Shown: positions 1 to 10,654, numbered from the stretch's first letter. The stretch: 64,000 nucleotides of DNA from Proteles cristata cristata (GCA_017311185.1 JAESUZ010000756.1:2456001-2520000); one strand, 5' to 3'. Numbers and translations are program-made. Notes: generated by a model not told the origin, from the letters alone.

Positions 1-267
1 TCAGCGTAGAGAAACTAGAAGCAATAACACCGATAGCAATATTCTGATATCAATGAGGAGAAAATATGAAACCAGGTTCAGACCCCCAGGGTCTGTCTGC
101 AGCTACTACTTAATCATTTAACAAAAGCAACCACTGTTTTGCCATGAAATAGACCTATAGAGATTTGCTGGTATCACAAAGATTCACTCTTTCATCAACA
201 GATTGTAATGATGGTCTAAGTTTGTAATTGGGGTTATTCCGGTTTTCCTAACAATGGCAACGGCGAT

Positions 268-468
268 AGGGAGCCTGGGTGGCTCTGTCGTTTGAGCATT
301 TGACTCTTGATTTTTGCTCAGGTCATGATCTCATGGTTTGGATCATGAGATCAAGCCTCATGCTGGGCTCTGCACTGATGGTGCAGAGCTTGCTTGGGCT
401 CTCTCTCCCTATCTCTCTGCCCCTCTCCTGGTCTCTCTCAAAATAAATAAATGAACATTAAAAAAAAC
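268..468 (+). mobile_element. tRNA-derived feliform SINE (SINEC_Fc-like), older copy
   Basis: Head GAGCCTGGGTGGCTC, a GGTCATGATCTCATGG core, a CT-rich tract and an AAATAAATAAATG A-tail are in the usual order. The core has a short local repeat of the ATCATGAGATCAAGCC segment and a GGTGCAGAGC segment, placing it in an older variant like the copy at 25863. No clean target-site duplication is visible. Confidence 0.9.
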
Positions 469-689
469 CACAGCAAGGGGGTTATATTACCCTATTGGAA
501 TGTAAACTATCAGGATTCATCATTCTTTTATGTCATAAGCAGGGCACAAACAGACACTGGTAAAAATAACACCATAACTGATAATAACATTAGTAGTAAA
601 ACTATATGTCAGGCCTGGCTAAAAGCTTTATATGCGTCCTATGGTTGCCGCATTGAACACTCACGACAACATGTTAAGGTAATTACTGT

Positions 690-840
690 TACTATTTCCA
701 TTTCACCGTTAGAGAAGCTAAGGATAAGAGAAATTTAATAACTTATCCAAGGTTAAACAATAAGTAAATGAAGGAGATGGAATATAACCTGCATAATTTG
801 ACTTCTGAGCACATACTCTTAACTAGCAAGGAAATTGCTT
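690..840 (+). mobile_element. MIR SINE fragment
   Basis: The stretch reads like the second half of a MIR core: a TAATAACTTATCCAAGGTTA motif, then an own-number-of-sites region and a CACATACTCTTAACTAGC end that resembles the MIR ...GTGCTCTTAACCAC segment. Highly diverged; assigned from memory of the consensus. Confidence 0.55.
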
Positions 841-1194
841 TGCAAAGGTAAGGTCCTATTAAACCATCCTTGCTCATTGTAGGAAGGACACTATATCACT
901 GACAGCACCATCTGCTATAGAGCACCCACATTTAGAAAGAATGGAGAGTTTTTAACGATCTACCTAATCTCTGAAGCGTGAGATTTGATTGCCCATCATT
1001 TAGAACATAAGTGCTTTAATGGCACGAAATAATTTGGATCATGTGGATTTTTCTCCCCCCCACAATTTAGAATATAAAGAGCATGCCTGAGAAGGCAGTG
1101 TTGCTAGAAGACCAGAAGAAATGTTAGTGCTGGATAAATGGAAATGAATCAATTCACTCTTTTATGTCTCCATAAGTGGACGCCATGTGAATAA

Positions 1195-1430
1195 TAAAAG
1201 CTTCAGTTGAATGAGTACCTACTAAGTGAATGACACTGTTCTAAGCTTTTAATATATATTATCTCATTTATTCCTCATGAGAACACTCCAAGGAAGATAT
1301 CATTATTTACAAAGGAGGAAACAAGTACATGGACCCAGTAATTTACACTCCTAAGATCACATGGCTAGAAAACACTACAGTCAGGATGTCTGATTGCAAA
1401 ACGTATGCTATTAATGCCAATGGTATACAG
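1195..1430 (+). mobile_element. MIR SINE
   Basis: Matches the MIR order: TGAGTACCTACTAAGTG, CACTGTTCTAAGC, ATTATCTCATTTATTCCTCA, a gapped ATTATTTACAAAGGAGGAAA, and ATCACATGGCTAG. This is an ancient pan-mammalian element, so it predates the SINEs around it. Confidence 0.65.
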
Positions 1431-1757
1431 TCTCCCTATGTGCAATTCACATCAAATGAGGAGTAGAGATTATGACGGTTTTCAAGAAGATAGTTTTGGG
1501 TTTCACAGAGACATCAGAATTCTGTTTGCTTGTAGATAACTATGGTTTTTTTCCTCCCCTTCATCCTAAAAAATAGCTTTGTAATCAGCATTTTGCTAAT
1601 CTAGTTAACCTAATTAGATATTCAGATGGAGGGAGACCCTTGCGTGTCCCATAGAAATAAAACATATGTTCCAGAATGCCTGTCTAATTCAGTTAGTTTT
1701 AAAATTGTGGTAGTGATTCCAGAGTTCATGATACGGTCTGTTCATGGGCCAGTAAAC

Positions 1758-1763
<6 letters not shown>

Positions 1764-1794
<31 letters not shown>
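1764..1794 (+). repeat. (TG)n microsatellite
   Basis: About 15 uninterrupted TG units after GTATG. It creates the run of Cys-Val codons seen in a 112-codon open frame at 1626-1964, which is therefore not a credible gene. Confidence 0.97.
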
Positions 1795-1796
<2 letters not shown>

Positions 1797-2302
1797 TTCC
1801 AGCCACCATCCTGTAAATGGTCTATTGTCATAAGGATCAAGGGATCAACATTACGTCAATACTGGGTAGATTCCTGTAGTGTAAAGGATGGGTTGGTGAT
1901 GATCTTTTTATTTACAAAGACGGCTTATAATTCTAGCAAGAAACTACATCTCCCTGTGTGGTAACCCAACAGATTTCTTGAGGCAAAATAACAACTAAAA
2001 GAGACTTGGCCTCTGGGCAGCATGAGGAGAGACGTGGTAATTTATTTTTGTACATTTCCCTGTAACAATGGACTCACAGAACCCCACCAGTCCTCATGCT
2101 AAAAGGGGAGGCTGAAAACACATTTTACAGGGATAAAACGAGACTATTAGGTGCTAGATAACTTGTCAAGTTTACCTAGTATGGACCTGATTCATTCTTC
2201 AATTAATCTTGCATTAGTCTTGAATTTTGTCTGCTCAGAATCTCATATGCACACAAAGATTAAGTTTTGTTTGCTGTAGTTTGCTAAAAGTACAAAATAA
2301 GC
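1795..2302. other. Unassigned, apparently unique DNA
   Basis: I recognise no repeat family, RNA gene or exon signature here. AT-rich sequence without a long open frame. Confidence 0.5.
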
Positions 2303-2303
2303 A

Positions 2304-2353
2304 ATTCATTCATTCGTTCATTTGTTCATTCATTCATCCATTCATTCATTCAT
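2304..2353 (+). repeat. Imperfect (ATTC)n tetranucleotide repeat
   Basis: Roughly twelve ATTC units with single-base variants (CGTTC, TTGTTC, CATCC). Confidence 0.9.
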
Positions 2354-2947
2354 GTTTTTCATGTGGTGTGACTCCATTCGTGCTGCACCATCCCTGATGG
2401 CTATGATTTCTCGGTGTAGCAGAGTAGGGAATTTGGGGAAACTTCTTCACTGGCAGAGGACTCATCTTTTTCTGACCACAGCACTTTATATGGATTCCAC
2501 CTCTGATTAACAAATGTTTTGAAAGATATTTTTTTACTCGTGTGGATTGTTGTGAGTAAAAACTATAAAGTAAAAAATAATTATTAATAGTCAAAAGATA
2601 CAGCTAAGATATGTCTTACAGACAACATGGAGAGTAGTGTGAGTTCACCTTCACAAGCTGCCTGAGACACTGACAGAGAAAGACAATACCTAGAAATATT
2701 AAGCATGGTTTAGGCTTTGGCTGAAATCATGCCCAGAGAGAAAATGCTCTGTAATATTAGGGAAATACCATGTCTTGACACAGAGGAGCCCAGAGAATAG
2801 GGATGATGAGTGGGATGGGCCTAAGGAAAGATGGAGAGCACAAGACATCTCCCCAATTAAGGATTTACCACCTGAGATGGACCTTGTATTTTCATAGTGA
2901 CCATTTCAAATGCTTGCCTAATCCGCGTTCTGCAAAGAAAGGAGAGC

Positions 2948-3073
2948 GAGTAGCTTGTACAGTGAGGACCCCTGCAGGCTGCTTCTGTCCTGAATCCCAT
3001 GACGAATACCTGGACATGTTAGTCTCTCAGCACGGGAGCCCCTGCAGGTGGTGGTCCTCACAGTCAAGCTCCA
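2948..3073. repeat. Imperfect inverted repeat (foldback)
   Basis: The left arm (about 2948-2978) contains GTGAGGACC followed by CCTGCAGG. The right arm (about 3041-3073) contains CCTGCAGG, four extra bases, then GGTCCTCAC. Similarity continues outward as AGCTTG(T)AC on the left and the complement of GTCAAGCT on the right. The arms are about 30 bp and the loop about 62 bp. An AATAAA lies 60 bases downstream at 3132-3137. I recognise no repeat family here. It lies in an otherwise unassigned 2360-3160 stretch whose open frames (109 codons on +, 61 on -) do not resemble proteins I know. Confidence 0.7.
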
Positions 3074-3169
3074 GGACAGACCATGTAATGCCTTTTCCCT
3101 CAATGCTGTTTCTGTGGTTTGTCTCCAGGTAAATAAAGGTGTGTAGGCACAATCAAAAAAACATTTTTT

Positions 3170-3391
3170 TAATGTTTTTTTTTTACTTTTATTTTTTTTA
3201 TTTCTAGAAGAGAGAGAGACAGCGTGAGCAGGGGAGGGTCAGAGAGAGAGGGAGTCACAGATTGAAACAGGCTCCAGGCTTTGAGCTGGCAGTCAGCACA
3301 GAGCCCGACGCGAGGCTGGAACCCACAAACCGCGAGATCATGACCTAAGCGAAAGTCGGACGCTCAACCGACTAAGCCACCCAGGCACCCC
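3170..3391 (-). mobile_element. Feliform SINE, young subtype
   Basis: In reverse orientation: T-rich tail, ATTTCTAG, GA-rich tract, the subtype marker CTGGCAGTCAGCACAG, and the head complement TAAGCCACCCAGG. It is flanked by a direct repeat AAAAAACATTTTTTTAA of about 17 bp (near 3155-3172 and again just after 3391), a good target-site duplication. Confidence 0.95.
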
Positions 3392-3583
3392 CAAAAAACA
3401 TTTTTTTAAACCTGATTCACAGCATAATGTGGAGGGGGAAGGAGAAGATCTGGAAAGGAGAATGAGGGAATTTCCAGGCACAGGTAATATTTTGTTTCTC
3501 AATCTAGGTGTGTACACACATGTGTTCAGTTTGTAAAAATTCATGAGCTGCACGTTTGTGGTATATTCAGTCTTCTGAATATA

Positions 3584-3631
3584 TGTATATATGTTCTGAA
3601 TATATGTGTGTGTGTATATATACACACACAC
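3584..3631. repeat. TA/TG/CA alternating repeat with a perfect 26-bp palindrome
   Basis: Two ATATATG-rich units (near 3584-3606) run into a block at 3606-3631 that reads (GT)5, (AT)3, (AC)5 and equals its own reverse complement. Strictly alternating purine-pyrimidine throughout, the sequence type associated with cruciform and Z-DNA formation. Confidence 0.9.
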
Positions 3632-3880
3632 TTTTCAGTTAAAAAAAAAAAAGAAGCCTGGCTGTATTTTGTCAGTCAGTCATGGTATATGACGCAGTCT
3701 TAGGACAAACTATCTAATAGAAAACTCTTGAAATAGGACTTTTGAATTTCAAACCCAGCACATTCAAGAACTTCAGATGCTGGCAGCAGTATTCTTAGGT
3801 TCTTATTCTCAACAGTCTAACTTTTGTGAAAAGTATGCTCTAGTCCTGTTCTCCTCCTAACGTTGCTTTATTTTGTTTTA

Positions 3881-4079
3881 ATTTTTTAAGTTTATTTATT
3901 TACTCTGAAATAGAGAGAGTGGGGAGGGACAGAGAGACGGGGAGAGAGAGAATCCCAAGCAGGTTCCGCACCGTCAGCAGAGAACTCAATGTGGGGCTCA
4001 ATCTTGCAAACCCATGAGATCATGATCTGAGCTGAAACCAAGAGTCAGATGCTTAACCGATTGTCACCTAGAAGTCCCT
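3881..4079 (-). mobile_element. Feliform SINE, older copy
   Basis: A TTTATTTATTTACT tail complement, GA-rich tract, AGATCATGATCTGAGCTGAAA core and a decayed head (GATTGTCACCTAGAAGTCCC). Flanks share a TTTATTTT-type motif (GCTTTATTTTGTTTTAA before, CACTTTATTTTAAA after), probably an eroded target-site duplication. Confidence 0.88.
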
Positions 4080-4859
4080 AAAGTCACTTTATTTTAAAGA
4101 AAGATGAAAAAGATTACCTACACGAGACTTAAGCCATGTTGGCCAGCTTCTAACCCTACCTAACCAACTCTCCATACACCCAAGTGAGTGAGTATGACTG
4201 GAGAATATAATCGCCTTATTTGACATTAATCCTAACTTCATACATTATAAGTAAGTCACAGAAAAACTTACTTTTCTTAATACTATCACATTTTCCTATA
4301 AAATGAGAAGCACTGTGTATCCGTGTCAGGGAAGTAACTGTCCTGACTGGTTTATTTTTTCTTACAGGAATGTCAGGACTATCCCTAAGGTGAAGCTATT
4401 ATAATGGACTTGGCGAGTGGTCTGCTCTAGAAAATAATGCAATACCTTCTATCTCTGTTAACTAAACTATACATTTTGAATATACAGATTCTCACACATG
4501 CGCACACTCACACACACGAATGCTTCTGTTCATGCACATTTCCCCACAGCTTTTTGAAAACTGTTGAAAGCTCTGTCACCAAACCAGTTATGAAAAACTG
4601 AAGTTAACTAACAAACCTCATCCCCTAAACTGCACTTCTTTAATCAATGATCCTTCTACAGTGAAGCACAGTCAAATGAAGCCTGGCTGCCTTATACTTT
4701 GTAAGAGAATATTTTTTAAAAAAGCAGAATAAGAGATTTGGAAGTTGAAGGAAGAGAGGAAATAAAATCAAACAGAAGACATAGTCTCCAAAGTTATATA
4801 TTTGCGATACTACAGCAGGGATAGGATACAAGTACTAGAGGGGTTGGAGTGAGGGTGAT
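4080..4859. other. Unassigned DNA
   Basis: No repeat family recognised with confidence. Contains short CA-rich runs near 4495-4520. Open frames are under 65 codons. Confidence 0.5.
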
Positions 4860-5233
4860 GTCTTAGTCCATTTAGACTACTGTACCACACATAGGCCACA
4901 AACCAGGGTGCTTAAGCAACAAACATGCATTTCTCACAGTTCTGGAGGCTGGAAAGTCCAGGATCAAGGTGCAGGCAGATTCACTGTCTGCCAAGAGCCC
5001 ACTTCCTGGTTTGGAGATGGAGGGCTGTCTTCTCACTGTGTCCTTATATGGCAGAAAGGGCAAGGGAGATCTCTGGGGTCTTTTATGTAGGTACTAATTC
5101 CATTCCTGAGGGCTTCACCCTCAAGACCTAAAAACCTCCCAAGGGCCACACCTCCAAATATCATCATACTGGGGACCAAGTCTCAACGTATGAATTGGAG
5201 GAGCAGGGCACAAACACTTAGTCTATGGCAGGT
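4860..5233 (-). mobile_element. MaLR (MLT1/MST-type) LTR
   Basis: The + strand reads as the reverse complement of a mammalian apparent LTR retrotransposon LTR: TTAGTCCATTTAGACTACTG, CACAGTTCTGGAGGCTGGAA, AGTCCAGGATCAAGGTGC, CTCACTGTGTCCTTATATGG, GAGGGCTTCACCCTCAAGACC and a final CTTAGTCTATGGCA. No internal ERVL genes adjoin it, so it is a solitary LTR. The exact MLT1/MST subfamily cannot be settled by eye. Confidence 0.72.
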
Positions 5234-5239
5234 GATAAG

Positions 5240-6067
5240 GTGGGAAAAGAACCAGAAATGTCTTTCCTGCAAGATAAGAGTTCACACGCATTCTACTGAT
5301 GTGTGTGCATGCCACCCAGTTCTGACTCTTACACAAGGATCAAGAGAATAGGCTCATCAGGTGGCCACAGATCTGGGGCTCCTGAGATGTTCCTCATGCA
5401 CCATGTTTGCCAGTTGGGCGGTGGGTGTTGACCGTAGTCTGGTGGTGCATTCTCGCTACACAGCTTCACTAGCATGAACGAGGAAGAGGAAAGGCATTGA
5501 TTCCAAGGGCAACAGTGTATCAAAGATTGAAACTCTGAGATCAAATAAGGAGGGTTCCAAGTCTTCAATAACAGTGCAGAAAACAGATAGCTAACCACTC
5601 TAAACCCCATTCTCTCATCTGCACAGGCTTTCTCATAACTAAGCTTTAAGTACAAGATGGTAAGGAACGTAGGATTCAGTAATGTAAGGCAGTGCTTAAC
5701 GTGCTACCTGGGATACAGTAAGATCCCAGGACATGGTAGCTATCATTGTCAAGAAACAAAGGCTCAGAAATTCCCTAGGATTACAGCCAACATCCCCTCC
5801 AGATGGTGACTCCGTTAAGTGAGTGCTAGACACTCAAACTGTAACTTTGACTGCCAGATTCCATTTAGCTCTTCAGAAACAAGCGTTAAAGAGTCCGCCT
5901 ACTCTTTCAACTTCTTCAGCTTCTCCTTACCTGAACAAGCCCTGCCCACCAGCCCACTGTGTTTGCTTTCTGCAAGTGTACAGAACTTCCCTTTGTCCAC
6001 TGAACATTTCCTTTCCCATTCTGATGATCCTTTGCCTCCAGAGTGAGAACCTCTCTTTTCTTTTCTT
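5240..6067. other. Unassigned, apparently unique DNA
   Basis: No repeat family recognised. Open frames up to 108 codons (5329-5655, - strand) lack protein-like features or splice context that I can support. Confidence 0.45.
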
Positions 6068-6253
6068 TTTTTGTTGTTATTTTTAGATAGAAAGATAGAG
6101 TGAGGGAGAGGAGCCGAGGGAGAGAGAGAATCTCAAGCAGGCTCCACACTCAGCATAGAGCCCAGTGCAGGCCTGATCCCATAACCCTGGGATCATGACC
6201 CAAGCCTAAATCAGGAGTCAGACGCTCAACCTACTGAACCACCCAGGAGCCCC
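6068..6253 (-). mobile_element. Feliform SINE, older copy
   Basis: GAGAGAATCTCAAGCAGGCTCC, GGGATCATGACCCAAGCC and the head complement CCACCCAGGAGCCCC are present. A degenerate flanking repeat (GAGAACCTCTCTTTT / CAGAGCCCATCTTTT) suggests an old target-site duplication. Confidence 0.9.
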
Positions 6254-6399
6254 TCAGAGCCCATCTTTTCAAGCAGAAGTAGTCCATTTACCTGGGCCAA
6301 CCGTGTAATGAGAATGTTGTTTTATGGTGGAAAGAAATAAAACCGTATGTGTATATTATTAATATTAAAGTAACTATGTGCACGGGATACCTTAGGCTG

Positions 6400-7122
6400 A
6401 GGTGGTCATGGATTGAACTGCATCACCCCACCCCCTCCAAAAAAAGATATGTTGGGAGTCCTAATTCCCTGTACCTCAGAAATGACCTTATTTGGAGATA
6501 GGATCTATCGAAAATGTAATCAAGATCAAACGAAGTCATTAGGATGACCTTTATCAAATATGACTGATATTCTTATAAAAATGGGAAATTTTGACACAGA
6601 AACAGACATACACACAGAAGGAATGTGAAGTAAAGCTGAAGGTGGAAATCAGGGTGATATATCTCCCAGGAAAGGAATGCCAAAACTGCTAGCAAACCAC
6701 CAGTAGTTAAGAGAGAGAATGGAAGAGATTTTCCTTCACAGCTAACTAACTCAATAACACAGCCTACAGCTTTTTAAAATGTTTATATGTTTACTTTAAC
6801 TTTTTTAAAGTTTATTTATTTACTTAGAGTGCACATCTAGCAGCAGAGGGGCAGAGAGACAGGGAGAGGGAGTAGCCTAAGCAGGCTCTGTGCTATCAAT
6901 GCAGGGCCTGTCATGGGGCTCGATCTCATGAACCGTGAGATCATGACCGGAGTCAAAATCAAGAGTTAGATCTTAACCAACTGAGCCATCTAGGTGCCCC
7001 AAGACTGCCTACGTCTTGATCTTGGACTTCTAGTCTACAGAATTGGGAAACAGTAAATTTCTGTTGTTTAAGCCACACAGATCATGGCATCTTGTTATAG
7101 CCAGACCTAAGGAACTAATACA
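6400..7122 (+). mobile_element. MaLR (MLT1-type) LTR, split by a SINE
   Basis: Sense-strand LTR. The first part has ATTGAACTGCATCACCCC, TCCTAATTCCCTGTACCTC, GACCTTATTTGGAGATAGG and TGACTGATATTCTTATAAAA. The last part, after the inserted SINE, has TCTTGATCTTGGACTTCTAG, CAGAATTGGGAAACAGTAAA, TTTCTGTTGTTTAAGCCACA and AAGGAACTAATACAG. The split shows the SINE is the younger of the two. Confidence 0.75.
6795..7000 (-). mobile_element. Feliform SINE inside a MaLR LTR
   Basis: AAAGTTTATTTATTTACT tail, GAGGGGCAGAGAGACAGG, GGGGCTCGATCTCATGAACC, AGATCATGACC and head complement CTGAGCCATCTAGGTGCCCC. Inserted in the LTR at 6400-7122. Confidence 0.93.
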
Positions 7123-7408
7123 GGGACCCATCTATGATCATAGCAGTTTTCTTTAAATCACTACATACCTGAGAGAGAATTCATGTATTTCTGGCTGAGC
7201 TTCTAATTTTTCCCTTACTGAATCACAATGCAAAGTAGATCGTTATGCATCCCAGGTAAAATAAAGACATCGGTTTAAAAAATCATGTGAGAATTTTCTT
7301 GGAATTCACCTCTAGATCCCACATTTGTAGATAGTGAAATGCAATTGCTTCTTAATCTGAGGATATGATCTTCACATCCTGCACTCAGATCTAATACTGT
7401 GTCCCTGG

Positions 7409-7624
7409 GGATGCCTGTATGGCTCAGTGAGTTAAGCATCTGACTCCAGCTCAGGTCATGATCTCACAGTCTGTTGGTTAGAGCCCTGCCTGGGCTGTGC
7501 TGAGAGCTCAGAGCCTGGGCCTGCCTTGGATTCTGTGTCTCCCTCTCTGCATCTCTCAATCTCTCTCTCTCTCTCTCTCTCCCTCTCAAGAATAAATAAC
7601 AATTAAAAAAAATTTTAATAAATA
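7409..7624 (+). mobile_element. Feliform SINE with clear target-site duplication
   Basis: Head GGATGCCTGTATGGCTCAGT, AGCTCAGGTCATGATCTCAC core, a long (TC)n run at about 7561-7582, AATAAATAACAATT tail. Flanked by AATACTGTGTCCCTGG (7393-7408) and AATACTGTGTCCTTGG (7625-7640), a 16-bp duplication with one mismatch. Confidence 0.95.
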
Positions 7625-7789
7625 AATACTGTGTCCTTGGTCAGCTGTGGGGGACACCCGGAAGCAGTGGGCAGTTTGGGAAGATGAGACTCAGAGCTGC
7701 AGCACTATGTCCACATACCTGGTCCAAGCCCATCTCCAGGAATGCGGATGGGGTATCATTACCATTTGAATCTTTAATCTGAAATAACT

Positions 7790-7915
7790 GGGCAAGCACC
7801 ACTGTGTCCAATGTACTTTGCTGAGTGCAGGGTCTTAGGACCTAAGCTATGTAAAACATGGTTTCTATCCTGTCGAGACTTAAAATTTGTTGGCGAGCTC
7901 GACAAAACACAACAC
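7790..7915 (+). mobile_element. Possible L2 LINE fragment
   Basis: Order of short matches recalls the L2 3' region: TGCTGAGTGCAGGG, a TTTCTATCCTGTCGAGACTTA segment and GTTGGCGAGCTCGACAAAAC. Weak and diverged. Confidence 0.4.
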
Positions 7916-7929
7916 CTAGTAGGTGCAAC

Positions 7930-8537
7930 TAGAGTGGGCATATTTGATTTTAGCTATAATACATATTGCTTTCAAAATGGAATTTTATGAAGCTGTTGTG
8001 AAAAGGGTAGAAGGTATTTAGAAAAAAATATATATATAGTAAGGAAATTTTGACCATACACACAGACAAAAATGACTTCTTTGCTGTCCTATCAAGGAAT
8101 ATGTGGACAAGATGGTAGTTATTAGAGTGCATGCAATTCTTTACTATATTCCTGTGCCAATACTTGGGCCCTTTATTCTTAGAACAATTTTTGTCCTTTG
8201 TCTTAAAGAAAAATCAAATATGATATATTGGAAAACACACCTTTTAAAAATAGAGATATATAGAGTATTTAGTAAAAGTAACGATGATAGTAATGTTACT
8301 CTAGACTTTAAGCAGTAGCAAATTAGGAGATTATTCTTTTAGGAAGCAGATATAAGCTGATGGGAATGCATGTATGGTTATGATATAGGAGCACACCTTC
8401 TCTCTGAAAGGCTCAATGTATTTTCAGCTTCATTGCATAACTTTGTCCTAATACCTTCTAGGTCCCTAATACACTGAACTATTTGCTATGTGTATATAAG
8501 ACAAATGCACTGCATTGGAGAATAGAGTCTTAAAAAC
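7930..8537. other. Unassigned AT-rich DNA
   Basis: I see no recognisable repeat or gene. Short A/T runs only. Confidence 0.5.
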
Positions 8538-8718
8538 CAGGGGTGTCTGTTAGGCATCCATCTCCTGGATTTGGCTCAGGTCATGATCTCATGGTTTTGG
8601 GGATTGGGCCCCGCATTGGGCTTTCTGGTGATAGCAGGGAGCCTGCTAGGGATTCTCTCTCTCCTGTCTCTGCCCCCCACCTCTCTCCCAAAATAAATAA
8701 ACATTAAAAAAATTAAAA
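8538..8718 (+). mobile_element. Feliform SINE, shortened and host to another SINE
   Basis: AGGGGTGTCTGTTAGGCATC head (decayed), GGCTCAGGTCATGATCTCAT, a short middle without the full GCTCAGAGCCTGGAGCC block, CTCCTGTCTCTGCC and an AAAATAAATAAACATT tail. Its A-rich tail received the next SINE. Confidence 0.88.
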
Positions 8719-8721
8719 ACT

Positions 8722-8933
8722 GGGGCACCTGGGTGGCTTAGTCGGTTAAGCGTCCGACTTTCGCTTGGGTCATGATCTCGTGGTTCGTGGGTTCGAGCCC
8801 CGCATCGGGCTCTGTGCTGACTGCCAGCTCAGAGCCTGGAGCCTGTTTCAGTCTGTGACTCCCTCTCTCTCTGACCCCCCCCCTGCTCACACTGTCTCTC
8901 TCTCTCTCCTAGATATAAATAAAACATTTAAAA
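8722..8933 (+). mobile_element. Feliform SINE, young subtype, nested in a SINE tail
   Basis: Nearly intact: CACCTGGGTGGCTTAGTCGG, GTTCGTGGGTTCGAGCCCCG (B box), subtype marker GTGCTGACTGCCAGCTCAGA and ATAAATAAAACATT tail. Target-site duplication AAAAATTAAAAACT before 8722 and again ending near 8946, made from the tail of the preceding SINE. Confidence 0.96.
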
Positions 8934-8946
8934 AAAATTAAAAACT

Positions 8947-9739
8947 ATGGCTCTATCCTCCATCATTGGAGTCACTGGCTGATGACATATACTTTGCGTG
9001 TCTGACTTTCTGTGCCATATAGGAGGTATATCTGAGTTCCCAAGTGGTATCGAGCAGAGAGATGGGAAACACATAGGGACATTCCTCCTTCCCACTCAAC
9101 TTCTCAGAGAACAGGGATAAGATAGTTAGACCCAAAGGGGAGAAAAACATTCTCGATATACCCTAGGCTTTGTAACGCTCCACATCCAAAGTGTTCCTCT
9201 GAACTTTCCCTAATTACACAGTGATTGATGGATTGATTGATTTTGTGTGCTTAGTTACACAATAATTTAGATGAAGGAAATTCTCTTTTAAATTGAATCT
9301 TCTCCTGGGAAGAGAGTTAAGGCTTTATTTTTTTGTATTTTCAAGCATGAGTTAGTTATTTCATTTAACCAAACACCTCCAGGAATGTGATTTTTGATTG
9401 AGAAGGCTCTGCTAGAGGGAGGAGCACACTTAGCACGTGGGACACTTCAGAAAGGCCAGACCCACCTGGGGTACTCAATGAAAGTTTGGGGGATAGTCAA
9501 TGACCTAGAGGAGGGCTCAGGAGGAGTGCGAGTTGGCTCCAAATGATAGGTCACAGGGCCACATTGCCATGATATGCAGTTTTTCTAAGGGTTCTGAGGG
9601 CATTAACTTCCAACATATCCATATCAAGCATCTGGCATAAAGTCTCCAATGCTGCCAACTCAGCAAGCATTCCCTGATCCTCTGTCCTTACTACAGGCTG
9701 GCCTCTTAAAATAGAGACCAGCAATGCTCTAATTCTGAT
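8947..9739. other. Unassigned DNA
   Basis: No repeat family recognised apart from a short GATT run near 9223-9241. A 65-codon frame on the - strand (8953-9150) has no supporting context. Confidence 0.5.
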
Positions 9740-10062
9740 TTCTCAGACTCCTTTTCAGCAATCATGTCATCCAACCCTGGCCAGAGGACCTTAGAGAAAG
9801 TCTATTAGGTTTTAGGAAAGATATTCTTTCATGAGAAATAAAATGTTAGATGGTAGAAAAATGGGTCTATTTTTGCATAGGATGGTTTTAGGACACGATG
9901 CTTTGACCTGTGGAAGCCATCTTGCCACCACAGAGGAAGTCAGACAACAGGAAGCCACCATTCTGCAGACAGAGGAGCAGAAGGATGAAAAGAAGGCTTA
10001 ATCTTAGAACTTCTAAACACCATCTGTGGGAAAATTAACCTTAAGATATGTCATCATGTGAG
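9740..10062 (+). mobile_element. Possible ancient LTR fragment
   Basis: Phrases such as CAATCATGTCATCCAACCCT and GGAAGCCATCTTGCCACCAC followed by purine-rich GAGCAGAAGGATGAAAAGAAG resemble MaLR- or MER-type LTR interiors. No end is recognisable, so this is a weak call. Confidence 0.25.
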
Positions 10063-10089
10063 ATAAATGTCTTTCTCTTTTAAATCATA

Positions 10090-10654
10090 GTCCATTTGTC
10101 CAAGTCAACTCTGGCAACTAAAACAGAAAGTCATAGAATGATCAGCTTGAACAACAGGCATTTATTTCTTACAGTTTGGAAGGCTGGGAAGGACATGATC
10201 AAGGCACCAGCAAATTAGTTTCCTGGTAGTAGCTCTCTTCCTGGCTTCCAGATGTCTGTCTTCTTGCTGTGTCCTGCCACATCAGAAAAAGAAAGCAATG
10301 TCTGTGGTCTCTTCTATTTTTTAAATATTTATTTATTTTTAGGAAAGCACAAGTGGAGGGGGGGCAGAGAGAGGAGGACAGAGGATCTGAAGCAGGTTTT
10401 TCACTGACAGGCTGACAGCACAGAGCCCAATGTGGGGCTTAAACTCATGAACCCTGGGATTATGACCTGAGCCAAAGTTGGATGCTCAACCAACTGGGCC
10501 ACCCAGATGCCCCTGTGGTCTCTTCTTGTAAGGGCACTAATCTCACCATGAGAACCTTAATCACCTCCAAAAGGCCTCCCCTCCTAATACTATCACATCG
10601 GAGGTTAGGGCTTCAACATATGGATTTTGGAAGGACACAGTCAATCCATAACAT
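10090..10654 (-). mobile_element. MaLR (MLT1/MST-type) LTR, split by a SINE
   Basis: Same family and orientation as the copy at 4860-5233: ATAGTCCATTTGTCCAAGTC, CTTACAGTTTGGAAGGCTGG, TCAAGGCACCAGC, TTCTTGCTGTGTCCTGCCAC, then after the SINE GTAAGGGCACTAATCTCACC, TAATACTATCACATCGGAGG and TCAATCCATAACA. The two halves join exactly when the SINE and one copy of its duplication are ignored. Confidence 0.75.
10316..10513 (-). mobile_element. Feliform SINE inside a MaLR LTR
   Basis: AAATATTTATTTATTTTTAG tail, GGATTATGACCTGAGCC core and CTGGGCCACCCAGATGCCCC head complement. Target-site duplication TGTGGTCTCTTCT at 10303-10315 and 10514-10526 is perfect. Confidence 0.96.

Noticed and set aside
1626..1964. 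112-codon frame with a Cys-Val repeat
   Set aside because: The repeat is a translated (TG)n microsatellite.
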